A DNA stretch of 64,000 bases from Paenibacillus guangzhouensis. GTDB taxonomy: Bacteria; Bacillota; Bacilli; Paenibacillales; Paenibacillaceae. Position 1 is the stretch's first letter, and the number at the start of each line of letters is the position of its first letter. Below are positions 45,783-55,467 of this stretch, one piece after another. The DNA lies in assembly GCF_009363075.1 (NCBI RefSeq), contig NZ_CP045293.1, positions 4,300,001 through 4,364,000 of the forward strand, in the 5' to 3' direction. A model generated the notes under the pieces. The model made no database searches. It had not been told where the DNA came from and saw nothing but the letters and a program-made list of their open reading frames with translations. The translations under genes were made by a program, and so were the position numbers.

Positions 45783-45803
45783 ATGAACCGGCACGCATTT
45801 CAT

Positions 45804-45989
45804 TTATACGGCGGAATCCACTCTCTGCTGTACGGCTTTGGAGCATTTCTTGCAGACGGTCACTGTCGTACCGTCCGTTTTCGTACGCGGATATAACAGT
45901 TTAATTCTTGTGCTGCTGCAGATCGGGCAAGTGCCTCGACCGCGGGAAGGGAGTCTCCAAAGGGAGCGCCCTCTTTTTGGTTTGGACAT
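45804..45989 (-). CDS. Small zinc-ribbon protein
   Basis: The 61-residue peptide has two Cys pairs, CPIC (residues 21-24) and CKKC (46-49), 21 residues apart, and a basic N-terminus (MSKPKRGRSLWRLPSRGRG). This is a treble-clef or ribbon-type zinc site, as in small RNA-binding or ribosome-associated proteins. AAGGGG lies nine bases before the ATG, and a strong terminator follows, both signs of a real gene. No partner genes are nearby; its function is unknown. A TATAAT box (46026-46031, minus strand) lies upstream without a good -35. Confidence 0.7.
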   Translation of the reverse strand: MSKPKRGRSLWRLPSRGRGTCPICSSTRIKLLYPRTKTDGTTVTVCKKCSKAVQQRVDSAV

Positions 45990-46085
45990 GGCTTTTGAAC
46001 CCCTTTGCTATCTTTTTCACCCCCATTATAAAATAGCTGGTGCGACATAAAATGTCGTATCAATTGCCTAGTTACTAAAAGAATA

Positions 46086-46132
46086 AAAAAGGACAGTGCC
46101 CCAGAGTCATACGCTGAATGCCCCATCCTTAT
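46086..46132 (-). terminator. Intrinsic terminator after the GH2/isomerase operon
   Basis: On the minus strand AAGGATGGGGCA pairs with parts of GGGGCACTGTCCTT and is followed by TTTTTT. It is placed between the isomerase stop codon and the zinc-ribbon gene. Confidence 0.65.
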
Positions 46133-46144
46133 CTTGATTCTGAT

Positions 46145-46966
46145 TTATGTCGCAGCGGATTCATACGCCGCGATCATCGCCTGGAAGCTTGCCGTCACAT
46201 CCTTCGGATCTAGATAATCCGCTTCGAACATAAAAGGACCGTCATAACCGATATCCACGAGCGCTCGCAGAACCTCCACCCAATTCACAATCCCTCGCCC
46301 AGGAATCCAGTGTTTCTCATCGATCCCATCATAATCAGAAACATGAAGCGTCTGAATGCGAGCACCGACGGTACGAATGAAGTACTCCGGGCGTTCACCG
46401 AGCAAATGATTCGTATCGCAACAGACGACGGCGTCCGGCGCATCTGCGATCAGCGCTATAATTTCTTCTGCATTCTTCCCTAAGCAGGAACGCGGAAGAT
46501 CCTCAATTGCAAGTCGCAGACCACGCTCTGCGGCCTTCGAGCTCAAGATACATATGGCATCACGAGCCGCTGCAAGACGTTCCGCACGCTCTTCATTGGT
46601 GACTGGCTCGAAGCTGGGATGAATGACAACACAGCTCGCGCCCCAGCCTTGCGCCCAGTCCATTACTTTGACATGCCCTTCGATAATCGCTGCGCGCACG
46701 GCTTCATCGGTCAGCGAGATATCCCATGGGTCACCGAATGGAAGATGCACCGACCAGACATCGAGCCCAAGTGCCTTCGCCTCCAAGACGGATTGATGAT
46801 AGCGATCATATTGCTCAGGTCCGAGCGTTTCAGCAATCAGCTTATAATTATCCAAATTCAGTTCAATGCAAGCGAATCCCGCTTCCTTCAAGTCTGCTAA
46901 CGCATGGGACTCCCTGTCTGACCAATAGGTGCCAAGCCGCCATGCAGCAGGTTGTATCGTTGTCAT
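46145..46966 (-). CDS. Sugar phosphate isomerase/epimerase, xylose-isomerase-like TIM barrel
   Basis: The 273-residue protein has the AP-endonuclease-2/xylose isomerase barrel: IELNLDNYKLIAETL near residue 35, WSVHLPFGDPWDISL (about 70-85), VVIHPSFEPV, LAIEDLPRS (metal-ligand Glu), VVCCDTNHLLGE, LHVSDYDG and the late FMFEADY. Members isomerise or epimerise sugars or inositols with a divalent metal. It lies 12 bases after the GH2 gene, in one transcript, so it likely handles a sugar released by that enzyme. The substrate is not clear. Confidence 0.88.
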   Translation of the reverse strand: MTTIQPAAWRLGTYWSDRESHALADLKEAGFACIELNLDNYKLIAETLGPEQYDRYHQSVLEAKALGLDVWSVHLPFGDPWDISLTDEAVRAAIIEGHVKVMDWAQGWGASCVVIHPSFEPVTNEERAERLAAARDAICILSSKAAERGLRLAIEDLPRSCLGKNAEEIIALIADAPDAVVCCDTNHLLGERPEYFIRTVGARIQTLHVSDYDGIDEKHWIPGRGIVNWVEVLRALVDIGYDGPFMFEADYLDPKDVTASFQAMIAAYESAAT

Positions 46967-46978
46967 ATGATTGCCTCC

Positions 46979-49900
46979 TTAGACCGTATAAATATCCATC
47001 TCGCACGCTGAAGCCCGATCGTCCCCATCGAATCCTGAACGAGCGACGAATCGAATGTATTGTCCTGCGACCGTACGTGTTACATTGAACCCGTCATGAT
47101 GCCAACCGAGCGGAATACATTGCTCGATCGCACACCGTTCGAATGAACCCTCTGCAACGGGATCGCCCCAGTGCACCCCATCCATGCTGACATACCATTC
47201 GTAGTCCTGGACCCAGCCCGTCTCGTTCCCATCCTGCCGTGGGTTATAGCGGAAGCCCGTGATCGGAACGGGTTCCTCAAGGCGGATAACTACTTCATGC
47301 GGATAGGCATTTCCTTCGTCACTCAACCAGAACTGGTCATTGTTCCCATTCAATATATGATAGACGCCACCGGTCCAATGCTGACTAGACGCGGTTAACG
47401 TCGCCCCTTGCGAAGCGAGTCGATTTGGCAATTTCGAAAGCAGTGCATCTCGCAACACATCCACCGAGAGCTCTGCTGCAGGCTCGAATGCATCGCTCTG
47501 CATATAACACAAAAGGCTGTAACGCAATTGTTGCGTGACCGGACACGCAATATCCTTCGTAAGGTCAAAGCCGCTAACAATTAACTTACCGGCACCGACG
47601 CGCGCTTCGAAGAGCATCCCTAACTTATGATTGCGTACCGGGTGGTCGATCGCCTGCACGATCGGGCGCAGGTCTTGCGGCGTGCCATTCATCTCGATGG
47701 CAGTCGCGTGCACGAACAATCCCCACCACTGCCAGTTCGTGTGGCTCTCCGTCGGGAAGAACGCGAGCGCCGGGTGATCCGCCTGGCAGAGAAGTCCCAT
47801 CGATTTCGGTTGATAAGGGAATAGCTGCGTGTTCCAGAAAGGCGGCGTGAATCGGACAGACTCTGACTTACGGACGTTGTTGCCAGACATCATCAACACC
47901 TTGCCCCCTGCATGAAGATGCTGTTCCACGGCGTCATCCCATTCATCCGCGATGACAATATCATCCGGGATGCCTTCAACACTCAGACTCGCAGGCTCAG
48001 GATAAACCCAGAAATCCCAATCGTTCACGATATCCATGCCTTTCAGACTGACTTCTACGTTCATCTTCTGTGCGTGCTCAAGGGGATCGAGCGCGATCGA
48101 AATTCCCCCTACTCGTGCAAGCTCGCCTTGTAGAACGTTCTTCTGTTCGAACTCGCCCGTGGCGAGGATGTCGCCCGACATTGCGTGCTTGACCGTCCAT
48201 ATGACCGTGATATCATGCAGCGTATTCAGGCTGTAGTTCGACACATCTACATCCGCTGTGAACCACTCATTCGTCGTAAAGACTCTTGTTGGCATCCGCA
48301 GCAGGAGGATAACCGGCGCACAGAACCGGCGGAATTGCTCCGGATCGATGAGACCCTTGGAATCCCAGAATGCATCTAGCCAACCGACCAAGGCCGTCCC
48401 TTGCCCCGGATAATCATGAATATCCAGCAGCTGGAACCCGCCGTAACCCGGCGTTCGAAGCGATTTTTCGATCTCCTCCCGATAGAGCAATACGGACAAT
48501 GCACCGCTCGCTTTCATGAAGTCCTCCGCTTGATCGAGCATGCCCTTCGATTCGAGCGATTGCCGGAAGGCTTCCAGATTACGCGCTTGAAGCGTTCCGG
48601 TATACTTCGCTACCTCACGATAGTCCGGATATACCATCCATTGACCGACTTCATGCGACACCGTCGGGATGTCAATCCCATCCAACGTAAAGCCATAATC
48701 ACTTGTCGTCTCCGGTCGCGCCTCGTTGAACGTCAACTCGCAGCGACGCACAATTCGTTCGCCGTTCACTCGCGCTTCATGCGCCACATAGAACTCGTCG
48801 CCTTCATACGGGCGAATGCCGATGCTCGGCTCAGCCGCGTTATTTGCCGATGAGGTGTAGAGATGCCTCGGATCGAGAGCACGCCCTTCCATCACTAGCT
48901 CCTTCAGAACACGGTAATCGCCGCTTAATTCATTTCCCATGCACATGAGGCAGAAAGAAGGATGGTTTCCGTAGGCTGTAAGGATTCTCACGAGCTCTCG
49001 CCGCAGGAACGCATCCCGCGGTGAATCTGACCCGACGAGCGGTGCCGAATTGCTGAACAACGGCAGCTCGGCCTGTAGAATGATCCCTTCTTCATCCGCA
49101 GCCTCGAATGCCGCTTCCGGCGGACACCAGGAATGAAAACGGAAATGATTCAGGCCATAGGACTTCCCTATCCGATAGATTCGCAGCCATTCCGCTTTAT
49201 CCGTGGAGGGATAGCCGGTTAACGGGAAATTGCCAGCTTCATGCGTCCCTCGCAGCAGTACTTTCGCCCCGTTCCACTCGAATTGCGGACCTCGTGCCGA
49301 GAAATCTCTTAAACCAAAATCTACAGTGGATTCATGCGCATAAGCATCCTTCACAACATTTGCCGTCATCTCCACTGTAAGCGTATACAACCATGGTGAG
49401 AATTCATCCCAGAACTTCGCTTGTTCTCCTAATAGATATTCTACTTCCACTCGCGTCTCGCCTTCGGCTAGACTCGTGAAATCCACCGCAACAGGAGCAA
49501 GAGCACTCTGCTCATCGTCTTCAACTTTTAGCTTGGCTTGGAATGATAATCGACCTCGCGCCACTTGGCCCGTATGATTCCACATGATCACCCGTACCAA
49601 GGCGTGCCGCTTATGAATATCGGGATAGACCTGCACAGAATCGATATAGACAGGATCCGTCGCCCGCAGCTCGATCCGCCCAATGATGCCGTTCCAGATG
49701 GTCTGCACCTCTTCCGACCAACCGTGACTCCATGTCCCGAGATTAACCTGCGGACGATTGTCGACCTTGATCGTCAACCGATGAACACCGGGCGTGAGCA
49801 AACTCCTCAGATCATGCACATGAGGCGTACTCAGACTATCCTCCTTACCAACATAGCAGTCATCGATCCAGACGTCCGTTGCCCATAGGCAGCGTTCGAG

Positions 49901-50158
49901 GAATAACGTAACTCGCTTCCCACGCCATGCTTCAGGAATGATTACATCCCGCTGGTACCAGGCTTCGCCGATATATTTGAATTTGCGATTTAATCGGAAG
50001 GTATCGACATCCTCCGACTTCTCCCCATATCCATGCTCATCCGTACTACCAGGCAGCGATATCGATGCTCTTAAATCGCGCGCGAACCACCGTTCCTTTA
50101 CGCCTTCACCATGCGAATCCAAGTCGAACCGCCATTGCCCATGTAAATCCAGCTTCAT
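46979..50158 (-). CDS. Glycoside hydrolase family 2 protein with C-terminal discoidin domain
   Basis: The protein of about 1059 residues shows the GH2 order: sugar-binding jelly roll (KLDLHGQWRFDLDSHGEGVK), immunoglobulin-like domain, TIM barrel (about 290-620) and further beta domains, ending with an F5/8-type discoidin module (about 925-1059). The acid/base Glu is likely in CLMCMGNELSGD; the nucleophile is less sure. It has no signal peptide, so it should act on imported oligosaccharides. Relatives act on beta-galactosides, beta-glucuronides or beta-mannosides; this sequence does not tell which. The ATG at 50158 follows GGAGG; an ATG seven codons earlier is less well placed. Confidence 0.87.
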   Translation of the reverse strand: MKLDLHGQWRFDLDSHGEGVKERWFARDLRASISLPGSTDEHGYGEKSEDVDTFRLNRKFKYIGEAWYQRDVIIPEAWRGKRVTLFLERCLWATDVWIDDCYVGKEDSLSTPHVHDLRSLLTPGVHRLTIKVDNRPQVNLGTWSHGWSEEVQTIWNGIIGRIELRATDPVYIDSVQVYPDIHKRHALVRVIMWNHTGQVARGRLSFQAKLKVEDDEQSALAPVAVDFTSLAEGETRVEVEYLLGEQAKFWDEFSPWLYTLTVEMTANVVKDAYAHESTVDFGLRDFSARGPQFEWNGAKVLLRGTHEAGNFPLTGYPSTDKAEWLRIYRIGKSYGLNHFRFHSWCPPEAAFEAADEEGIILQAELPLFSNSAPLVGSDSPRDAFLRRELVRILTAYGNHPSFCLMCMGNELSGDYRVLKELVMEGRALDPRHLYTSSANNAAEPSIGIRPYEGDEFYVAHEARVNGERIVRRCELTFNEARPETTSDYGFTLDGIDIPTVSHEVGQWMVYPDYREVAKYTGTLQARNLEAFRQSLESKGMLDQAEDFMKASGALSVLLYREEIEKSLRTPGYGGFQLLDIHDYPGQGTALVGWLDAFWDSKGLIDPEQFRRFCAPVILLLRMPTRVFTTNEWFTADVDVSNYSLNTLHDITVIWTVKHAMSGDILATGEFEQKNVLQGELARVGGISIALDPLEHAQKMNVEVSLKGMDIVNDWDFWVYPEPASLSVEGIPDDIVIADEWDDAVEQHLHAGGKVLMMSGNNVRKSESVRFTPPFWNTQLFPYQPKSMGLLCQADHPALAFFPTESHTNWQWWGLFVHATAIEMNGTPQDLRPIVQAIDHPVRNHKLGMLFEARVGAGKLIVSGFDLTKDIACPVTQQLRYSLLCYMQSDAFEPAAELSVDVLRDALLSKLPNRLASQGATLTASSQHWTGGVYHILNGNNDQFWLSDEGNAYPHEVVIRLEEPVPITGFRYNPRQDGNETGWVQDYEWYVSMDGVHWGDPVAEGSFERCAIEQCIPLGWHHDGFNVTRTVAGQYIRFVARSGFDGDDRASACEMDIYTV

Positions 50159-50334
50159 TCGATTGAACCTCCGATTCAAAGTTTACGATTCATCTAAGAA
50201 CTAGAGTAATGAAATAAAATAACGATAATATGATTATGATTTTCCATTATAAACATTTTAGGTAATGATGAATATATAACAATACACCACAAAAATATAA
50301 CTAAATTACGATTTTCGCTTTATTTTTCCCATTT

Positions 50335-50385
50335 TGATCAAATAAAAAAAGCCGACCCCTTCACCATCGCAAAGGACATCGACTT
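50335..50385 (-). terminator. Likely terminator after the GH29 gene
   Basis: On the minus strand GTCGATGTCCTT can pair, with GU pairs, with the AAGGGGTCGGC that follows, and seven T come next. It separates the GH29 gene from the GH2 operon, which must start between 50159 and 50330. That stretch is AT-rich and shows no clear promoter. Confidence 0.5.
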
Positions 50386-50404
50386 TTCCCATTCCATTAT
50401 TCTT

Positions 50405-51811
50405 CTACGCCGTCACCAATCGGATCACATGCGCGATCGGGGCTGCGCCTTGCAGCGCTTGTTCCGGCAGGACCACCTTCACACCCGCATCCATACGGGA
50501 GTATTCCAATGCCGAACCATCATCGTACCATTGCACGCCCTTAATGGGTCCCTGGTACGGAATATGTAGTTCCTGTTTCATCGCGGAATCAGCCGTCTTA
50601 TACAGCTTGAAACAGAATACATTATCGCCTTTACGCGTGAACGCATACCCGTCTTGGAAATACGGATCCACAATGCGTGTGCCGTAGACCGCTTCGCCGT
50701 ACTGCGCCAGCCATGCGCCCAGTTCCTTCATCCCTCGGATGGCGCCTTCCGGCAGCCTTCCATCCGGCTGTGGACCGACGTTCAAGGCTAAATTGCCACC
50801 TTTGGCCACAATCTCAAGCAACATATGCACGATTTCGCGCCCAGACTTGTAGGTATCTTCATACTTGAAGGAGAAGGATGTTCCCATCGTAATGCAGCTT
50901 TCCCAAGGGATATGCATAGCCCGCTTCGGAATCGTCTGCTCCGGTGTGACGACATTCTCATACGGTCCACCGACGGTGCGATCTACCGCAAGAAGCCACG
51001 GCTGATGTTCACGCATCCGGTCCACGATTTCGCCAAGTCGAATGTCCTGCTTCCGTTCACCGCCGCGAACCCATCCTGCATCGAGCCACAACATATCAAT
51101 CCGACCATAACGCGTCAGTAATTCTTCAATCTGGTCATGCGTGAATTTAATGAACTTCTCCCATAACCAAGGATACTTCGTCGGGTCATAGGAAGGCCCG
51201 CGCCACATATGCTGTCCGCGTTCCATGCCTGGCGCCCAATAGTACGGCGTATTCCAGTCCGCTTTGGAGAAGTAAGCCGATATCGCCAGGCCTCTGCTCC
51301 GGAAGGCGTCGAAGATGTGCTTGCATAGGTCTGCATAACGGTGCATGTGAAAAGGCGTCTCTGACCCTGTAATCCGATAATCTGTCGTCCGTGTATCCCA
51401 CATGCAGAATCCGTCATGATGCTTCGTCGTGAAGGTCAAATATTTGAACCCGCCTTCTGCCGCAAGATCGGCCCATAGCTCGGGTTGAACGCGAATTGGG
51501 TTGAACGTTTTGTTCAAATCGACATATTCCCGCTTGAAATGTTCCATATCTTCGGTCCAGTCCACGCCGCCGCGAGACCAATCCCCATCTGCATCGCTTA
51601 AGGCCCATGATTCGACTAATCCAAGCTGAGAATACGGCCCCCAGTGCATCATTAAGCCGATTTTCTGATCCTTGAACCATTCAATCCTCTCGAGAATGAG
51701 TGGATCGGTCGGCTTCACCCATTCCGACTCCGCACTATAGTTGTGGACTCCTTCTTCAACCTCTGGTTCATTCGTAACGACAACGTTTTGATCTGTTTCT
51801 AATGCATCCAT
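50405..51811 (-). CDS. GH29 alpha-L-fucosidase
   Basis: The protein of about 468 residues has the GH29 barrel: IGLMMHWGPYSQLGLVESW near residues 50-68, FNPIRVQPELWADLAAEGGF, YLTFTTKHHDGFCMWDT, and the nucleophile Asp in RIDMLWLDAGWVRGG. GNLALNVGPQPDGRLPEGAI closes the barrel. The enzyme removes alpha-L-fucose from glycans. No signal peptide is seen, so it should act in the cytoplasm. The ATG at 51811 follows GGGAGGG; the longer reading of 491 residues lacks a site. It is next to the GH2 and isomerase genes, consistent with plant or host glycan use. Confidence 0.92.
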   Translation of the reverse strand: MDALETDQNVVVTNEPEVEEGVHNYSAESEWVKPTDPLILERIEWFKDQKIGLMMHWGPYSQLGLVESWALSDADGDWSRGGVDWTEDMEHFKREYVDLNKTFNPIRVQPELWADLAAEGGFKYLTFTTKHHDGFCMWDTRTTDYRITGSETPFHMHRYADLCKHIFDAFRSRGLAISAYFSKADWNTPYYWAPGMERGQHMWRGPSYDPTKYPWLWEKFIKFTHDQIEELLTRYGRIDMLWLDAGWVRGGERKQDIRLGEIVDRMREHQPWLLAVDRTVGGPYENVVTPEQTIPKRAMHIPWESCITMGTSFSFKYEDTYKSGREIVHMLLEIVAKGGNLALNVGPQPDGRLPEGAIRGMKELGAWLAQYGEAVYGTRIVDPYFQDGYAFTRKGDNVFCFKLYKTADSAMKQELHIPYQGPIKGVQWYDDGSALEYSRMDAGVKVVLPEQALQGAAPIAHVIRLVTA

Positions 51812-51945
51812 GTAATACCCTCCCATGACCATCGCGACTTCCGATGAATTGAATTGTTCATGGCCCCATTGTAGATGCACACAATATCGCTAACAACAAA
51901 CAAGAATATCCCGGTTTAACCTTTTTCACTACGCGCTGCAGCATG

Positions 51946-51976
51946 ACAAAAGCAGCGATCGCAATCGCTGCTTTCA
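51946..51976 (-). terminator. Hairpin after the PAS/MCP gene
   Basis: AAAGCAGCGAT and ATCGCTGCTTT form a strong stem with a short loop, about 50 bases past the stop codon, with only a short T tract. Confidence 0.55.
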
Positions 51977-52023
51977 CCATTTTCTACGACTAAACTATTT
52001 TCAACCGCAATCGATTCATAGCA

Positions 52024-52944
52024 TTAGACCAACTGACTTAGTACCTTCGCTTGCACTTCCAGCTTACCTGTCGCTTCACCAATGCCCGCGAACACATCCA
52101 CGGCATGCTGAATTTGATCCTGGCTATCGTGAATCGCAGCTTGAGCGCTCTTCGTACCGACATCGATCAACTCAACCTGCTGGGCAATACCTTCCACCGT
52201 ATTTTGGATCTCTTTGGCCGCCTCTTGAACTTGCTGCGCGAGCTTCCGCACTTCCGTTGCAACAACATTGAAGCCGCGTCCATGTTCGCCGGCATGCGCA
52301 GCTTCGATCGCTGCATTCAACGCAAGCAAGTTCGTACGTGAAGCAAAATCGCGGATCATACGGACAATATCACCAACGGCCTCCGTTTGCCGCTCCAAAT
52401 CCTGCAAGAAGTTCAGATTGCTCTCATTCTCACGAACGACACGCGTAATAGCCGAAGCCACGAGTTGACTGCGCTCAATCCCTTCTTCCGTGCGCTTCAG
52501 AAGCTCTTCCGCCATTTGGTGTAATTCACTTGTCACCCGAGCCGCAGCGGCTTCGCGCGCTGTAATGTCGGTAGCGACCTTCAGCACCGCTACGACCTCT
52601 GCTTCATCATTATGGATGGGCATATAGGTCGCTTCAAGACAAAGAATCCGACCGTTCTTCGCGACACGAATAATCTTCTCTTGAAATTTCTTGCCGTGCC
52701 GAAGATCATCCCATAACATCGTATATTCAGGGCTCTTCGCGAAGCTTGCTGTACAGAATTGACGATGATGAACGCCGATTAACTCCGAGACTTGGTAACC
52801 CATCGCCTCGGCAAACAACGGATTCGCCCAGAGCACCACGCCCTGCACATTAAATTCGATCATCGCCAACGATTGCTCGAATGCTGACAATACCGCTTCA
52901 CCCTCTAACACCTGCGTACTTCGTTGCATCACACGTGTGTTCAA
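52024..52944 (-). CDS. Soluble PAS / methyl-accepting chemotaxis-type signalling protein
   Basis: The 306-residue protein has no membrane helix. Residues 20-130 form a PAS domain ([20 protein letters not shown], then [20 protein letters not shown]), and residues 150-306 an MCP signalling helix pair with the conserved tip [20 protein letters not shown]. It should couple a cytoplasmic signal (redox, ligand) to CheA/CheW. The helical part is short compared with full receptors, as in single-PAS 'PAS-MCP' proteins. A TTG start follows AGAGGA. No chemotaxis partners are nearby. Confidence 0.87.
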   Translation of the reverse strand: MNTRVMQRSTQVLEGEAVLSAFEQSLAMIEFNVQGVVLWANPLFAEAMGYQVSELIGVHHRQFCTASFAKSPEYTMLWDDLRHGKKFQEKIIRVAKNGRILCLEATYMPIHNDEAEVVAVLKVATDITAREAAAARVTSELHQMAEELLKRTEEGIERSQLVASAITRVVRENESNLNFLQDLERQTEAVGDIVRMIRDFASRTNLLALNAAIEAAHAGEHGRGFNVVATEVRKLAQQVQEAAKEIQNTVEGIAQQVELIDVGTKSAQAAIHDSQDQIQHAVDVFAGIGEATGKLEVQAKVLSQLV

Positions 52945-52983
52945 GCCTCATCTTCCTCTCCGATTCCAGTTGATCTGTTTATA

Positions 52984-53017
52984 CGAAAAAACCTGGAATC
53001 CTCTAGGAATCCAGGTT
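52984..53017 (-). terminator. Terminator of the second tRNA operon
   Basis: On the minus strand AACCTGGATTCC and GGATTCCAGGTT pair around a short loop, followed by TTTTTT. It lies just past the tRNA-Leu gene. Confidence 0.85.
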
Positions 53018-53028
53018 GCTTCTTGTAA

Positions 53029-53110
53029 TGCGGTCGGCGGGATTTGAACCCGCACACCCTATGGGCGCCACCCCCTCAAGATGGTGTGTCTGCCGTTCCA
53101 CCACGACCGC
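53029..53110 (-). tRNA. tRNA-Leu(GAG)
   Basis: A cloverleaf with acceptor GCGGTCG/CGACCGC, anticodon stem CCATC/GGTGG, anticodon GAG and a long variable arm. CCA is not encoded. Confidence 0.95.
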
Positions 53111-53131
53111 ATAATACGAGGGATATAAAAC

Positions 53132-53207
53132 TGGTGAGCCATGAAGGACTCGAACCTTCGACACCCTGATTAAAAGTCAGGTGCTCTACCAACTGAGCTA
53201 ATGGCTC
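53132..53207 (-). tRNA. tRNA-Lys(UUU), second copy
   Basis: It is identical to the tRNA-Lys at 419-494, with anticodon TTT and encoded CCA. Confidence 0.97.
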
Positions 53208-53242
53208 TTACTGACTGAACATGATGAGCTCAGTATAAGAAA

Positions 53243-53317
53243 TGGTGACCCGTAGGGGATTCGAACCCCTGTTACCTCCGTGAAAGGGAGGTGTCTTAAC
53301 CCCTTGACCAACGGGCC
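53243..53317 (-). tRNA. tRNA-Glu(UUC)
   Basis: A 75-base cloverleaf with acceptor GGCCCGT, anticodon TTC and encoded CCA. It is the first gene of this cluster. Confidence 0.97.
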
Positions 53318-53361
53318 TTGCTTTTTAATTTCGATCACGTTCTTCCGTGACAACAGAATTT

Positions 53362-53390
53362 ATAATATCAGATATCCTGGGACATGGCAA
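53362..53390 (-). promoter_or_regulatory. Promoter of the tRNA-Glu-Lys-Leu operon
   Basis: On the minus strand TTGCCA and TATTAT are 17 bases apart, about 45 bases before the first tRNA. A separate TATAAT (53465-53470, plus strand) lies upstream of the corA-like gene, without a good -35. Confidence 0.65.
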
Positions 53391-53500
53391 GTGTTTTTTT
53401 AAACTTTTTTATCATTCGATAAAAGGTCGGTTATTTAACTTTTTAGCAGAAACATTCCTTATGGTATAATGTTGCCAATTGCAGGAGGTGTACAAGCATC

Positions 53501-54430
53501 ATGCTGATCTATAATCAAGCAACACACCAAGTCTCCAAAGCGCCTATGCGTAAGCCGGAGGAGCATGAAATCGTCTGGATCAATATGATTCAGCCTACGA
53601 GCGAGGAGATTCACCATGTCCTTCATGATATGTTCGATTGCCATCCCCTATTGATCGAGGATTGTATTAAACAGAACCAACGACCGAAGCTCGATCAATA
53701 TCGCGATAACGTCCTCATCACTTTCTATACGCTCGTCCATCCGCTTAAGCTCGTTGAACTCGATATTGTCATCGGCTCAAATTACATTATTACGATGTGC
53801 CAATCTACGTTGCCTCTACTGCATGAGCTGTACGAGAAGCTGCAGCAAATCGAGGGGCGTATTGACCATACCGGCCGAATCCTCTACTTCATTCTGGATC
53901 GTTGTGTAGACCAATTCGTCGATAACATCAGCGAGATCGAGAATAAGCTTGAGAAATACGAAGAAGCCGTGTACCGGGACCCTTATGTCCGGATATCACA
54001 GCAAGTATTTAAGCAGAAGCGCGCATTGCATCATATTCGTCAGGTCCTCTCGGATCAGAAGACCTTGATCAGTTCCATCAGCCATCGGCAGTTCCCTTAT
54101 ACGAAGGAAGAATCGAATGTCTATTATATGGACATCTACGATCATATTTCGCGCGCGATTGATTCAATTGATATTTTCCGTGAGTCGCTGAACAGCCTTG
54201 TCGAGATGCAGATGAGTATGAAATCGGACCGCATGAATGAGATTATGAAGACATTGACGATCTTCAGTGCCATTTTCCTGCCTCTTATGTTCATATGCAG
54301 CCTATACGGTATGAATTTCGAATTCATGCCTGAGTTGAAGTTCAAGCTTAGCTATCCGATTATTCTCATCATCATGGCGATCATCGCGGGCAGTCTCTAT
54401 ATTTATTTCAAAAGAAAGAAGTGGCTCTAG
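53501..54430 (+). CDS. CorA-family magnesium/divalent metal transporter
   Basis: The 309-residue protein has a long cytoplasmic domain, then two membrane helices at the C-terminus with the diagnostic YGMNF motif between them (about residue 268-272) and a basic tail. CorA pentamers import magnesium and sometimes cobalt or nickel. AGGAGGTG lies nine bases before the ATG. Its last four bases overlap, tail to tail, the DNA glycosylase gene on the other strand. No M-box-type regulation is evident in the short leader. Confidence 0.93.
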   Translation: MLIYNQATHQVSKAPMRKPEEHEIVWINMIQPTSEEIHHVLHDMFDCHPLLIEDCIKQNQRPKLDQYRDNVLITFYTLVHPLKLVELDIVIGSNYIITMCQSTLPLLHELYEKLQQIEGRIDHTGRILYFILDRCVDQFVDNISEIENKLEKYEEAVYRDPYVRISQQVFKQKRALHHIRQVLSDQKTLISSISHRQFPYTKEESNVYYMDIYDHISRAIDSIDIFRESLNSLVEMQMSMKSDRMNEIMKTLTIFSAIFLPLMFICSLYGMNFEFMPELKFKLSYPIILIIMAIIAGSLYIYFKRKKWL

Positions 54431-55356
54431 CTGCCCGCACGTTCCTTCAGCTTATCATTCAGCGTCTCCCACAGGTAGAACGTCACATAACTGGACCAAG
54501 GAGCCCAAGCGGCTCCAATCTGCCTCACTTCGGATTCCGAAGGCTTATCTTCCATCCCATATAGCTTCTTCACCCCATTGCGAAGTCCAATGTCGGCTGC
54601 AGGCAGCAAATCTGTGCGTCCCATGCCGAACATCAGGAAGCATTCCACCGTCCATCGTCCAATCCCCCGTAACCGACTTAGTTCTGCCACAATCGCTTCA
54701 TTCGTCTGCGAGAAGAGTCCATTCAGTTCAAGTTGTCCCGATGCGACCAATCGTGCGAAATCGATGACATACTCTGCTTTGCGCTGACTATACTGCAATT
54801 CGCGAAGCTGCTCATATTCGAGACGCGCCACGTCCTCAGCTGATGGGAAGACCGGGAGCTCTATCCCTTCCCAGTGAATTGGCTTCGCAGTCAACTCCAT
54901 TAACCGGCGATTCAGCGTGGATGCAAAGGCTAGATTCAGCTGTTGGCCGATGATCGTCTTCGTCATACACTCGAACAGATCCGCTTCCAGAATGAAACGC
55001 AAGCCATAAAAGCGTTCCACCAAGGGCTGATACAACGCATCCGCAGACATCTGATCATAAAAAGACTGGATATCTAAATCCGCCGATAACACGACGCGAA
55101 TATATTGCTTAAGTCCTTCTAGATCCATAATCTGTCCGAGCCCTTCGCCATACAATGTAATTTGCAGCTTCGGCTGCTCCACCTGTCCGATGGAATCGAC
55201 TTCAAGCACAAGAACTTGGTTCTCGAACCGGATCGTACGCAGCAAACGCTCTGCTTGAAATCGGAACATTTCGTGATTCACGCCCTGCAGGCGACGTATC
55301 ATTTTAACGAAATCATATGGCGCTCGCGGCTCCATTTCGTATACCAATCGATCCAT
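54427..55356 (-). CDS. DNA-3-methyladenine glycosylase, AlkA type
   Basis: The 309-residue protein has the HhH-GPD fold: an N-terminal beta domain, IIGQQLNLAFASTLNRRLME near residues 136-155, the helix-hairpin-helix LRGIGRWTVECFLMFGMG and the catalytic Asp in LLPAADIGLRNG. It removes alkylated bases (mainly 3-methyladenine) from DNA, opening base excision repair. Length matches AlkA/YfjP-type enzymes. It converges on the CorA gene with a four-base overlap. No other repair gene is nearby. Confidence 0.9.
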   Translation of the reverse strand: MDRLVYEMEPRAPYDFVKMIRRLQGVNHEMFRFQAERLLRTIRFENQVLVLEVDSIGQVEQPKLQITLYGEGLGQIMDLEGLKQYIRVVLSADLDIQSFYDQMSADALYQPLVERFYGLRFILEADLFECMTKTIIGQQLNLAFASTLNRRLMELTAKPIHWEGIELPVFPSAEDVARLEYEQLRELQYSQRKAEYVIDFARLVASGQLELNGLFSQTNEAIVAELSRLRGIGRWTVECFLMFGMGRTDLLPAADIGLRNGVKKLYGMEDKPSESEVRQIGAAWAPWSSYVTFYLWETLNDKLKERAGS

Positions 55357-55467
55357 CGATCAACGACTCCTTTCCAATTTGCAGCAATAGGGTTCCATGC
55401 ATGATATACCGCTATCCAAGGCATCTTAAATGGTGGATTCCAAAGACAACGAGGAGGCATTACACAC

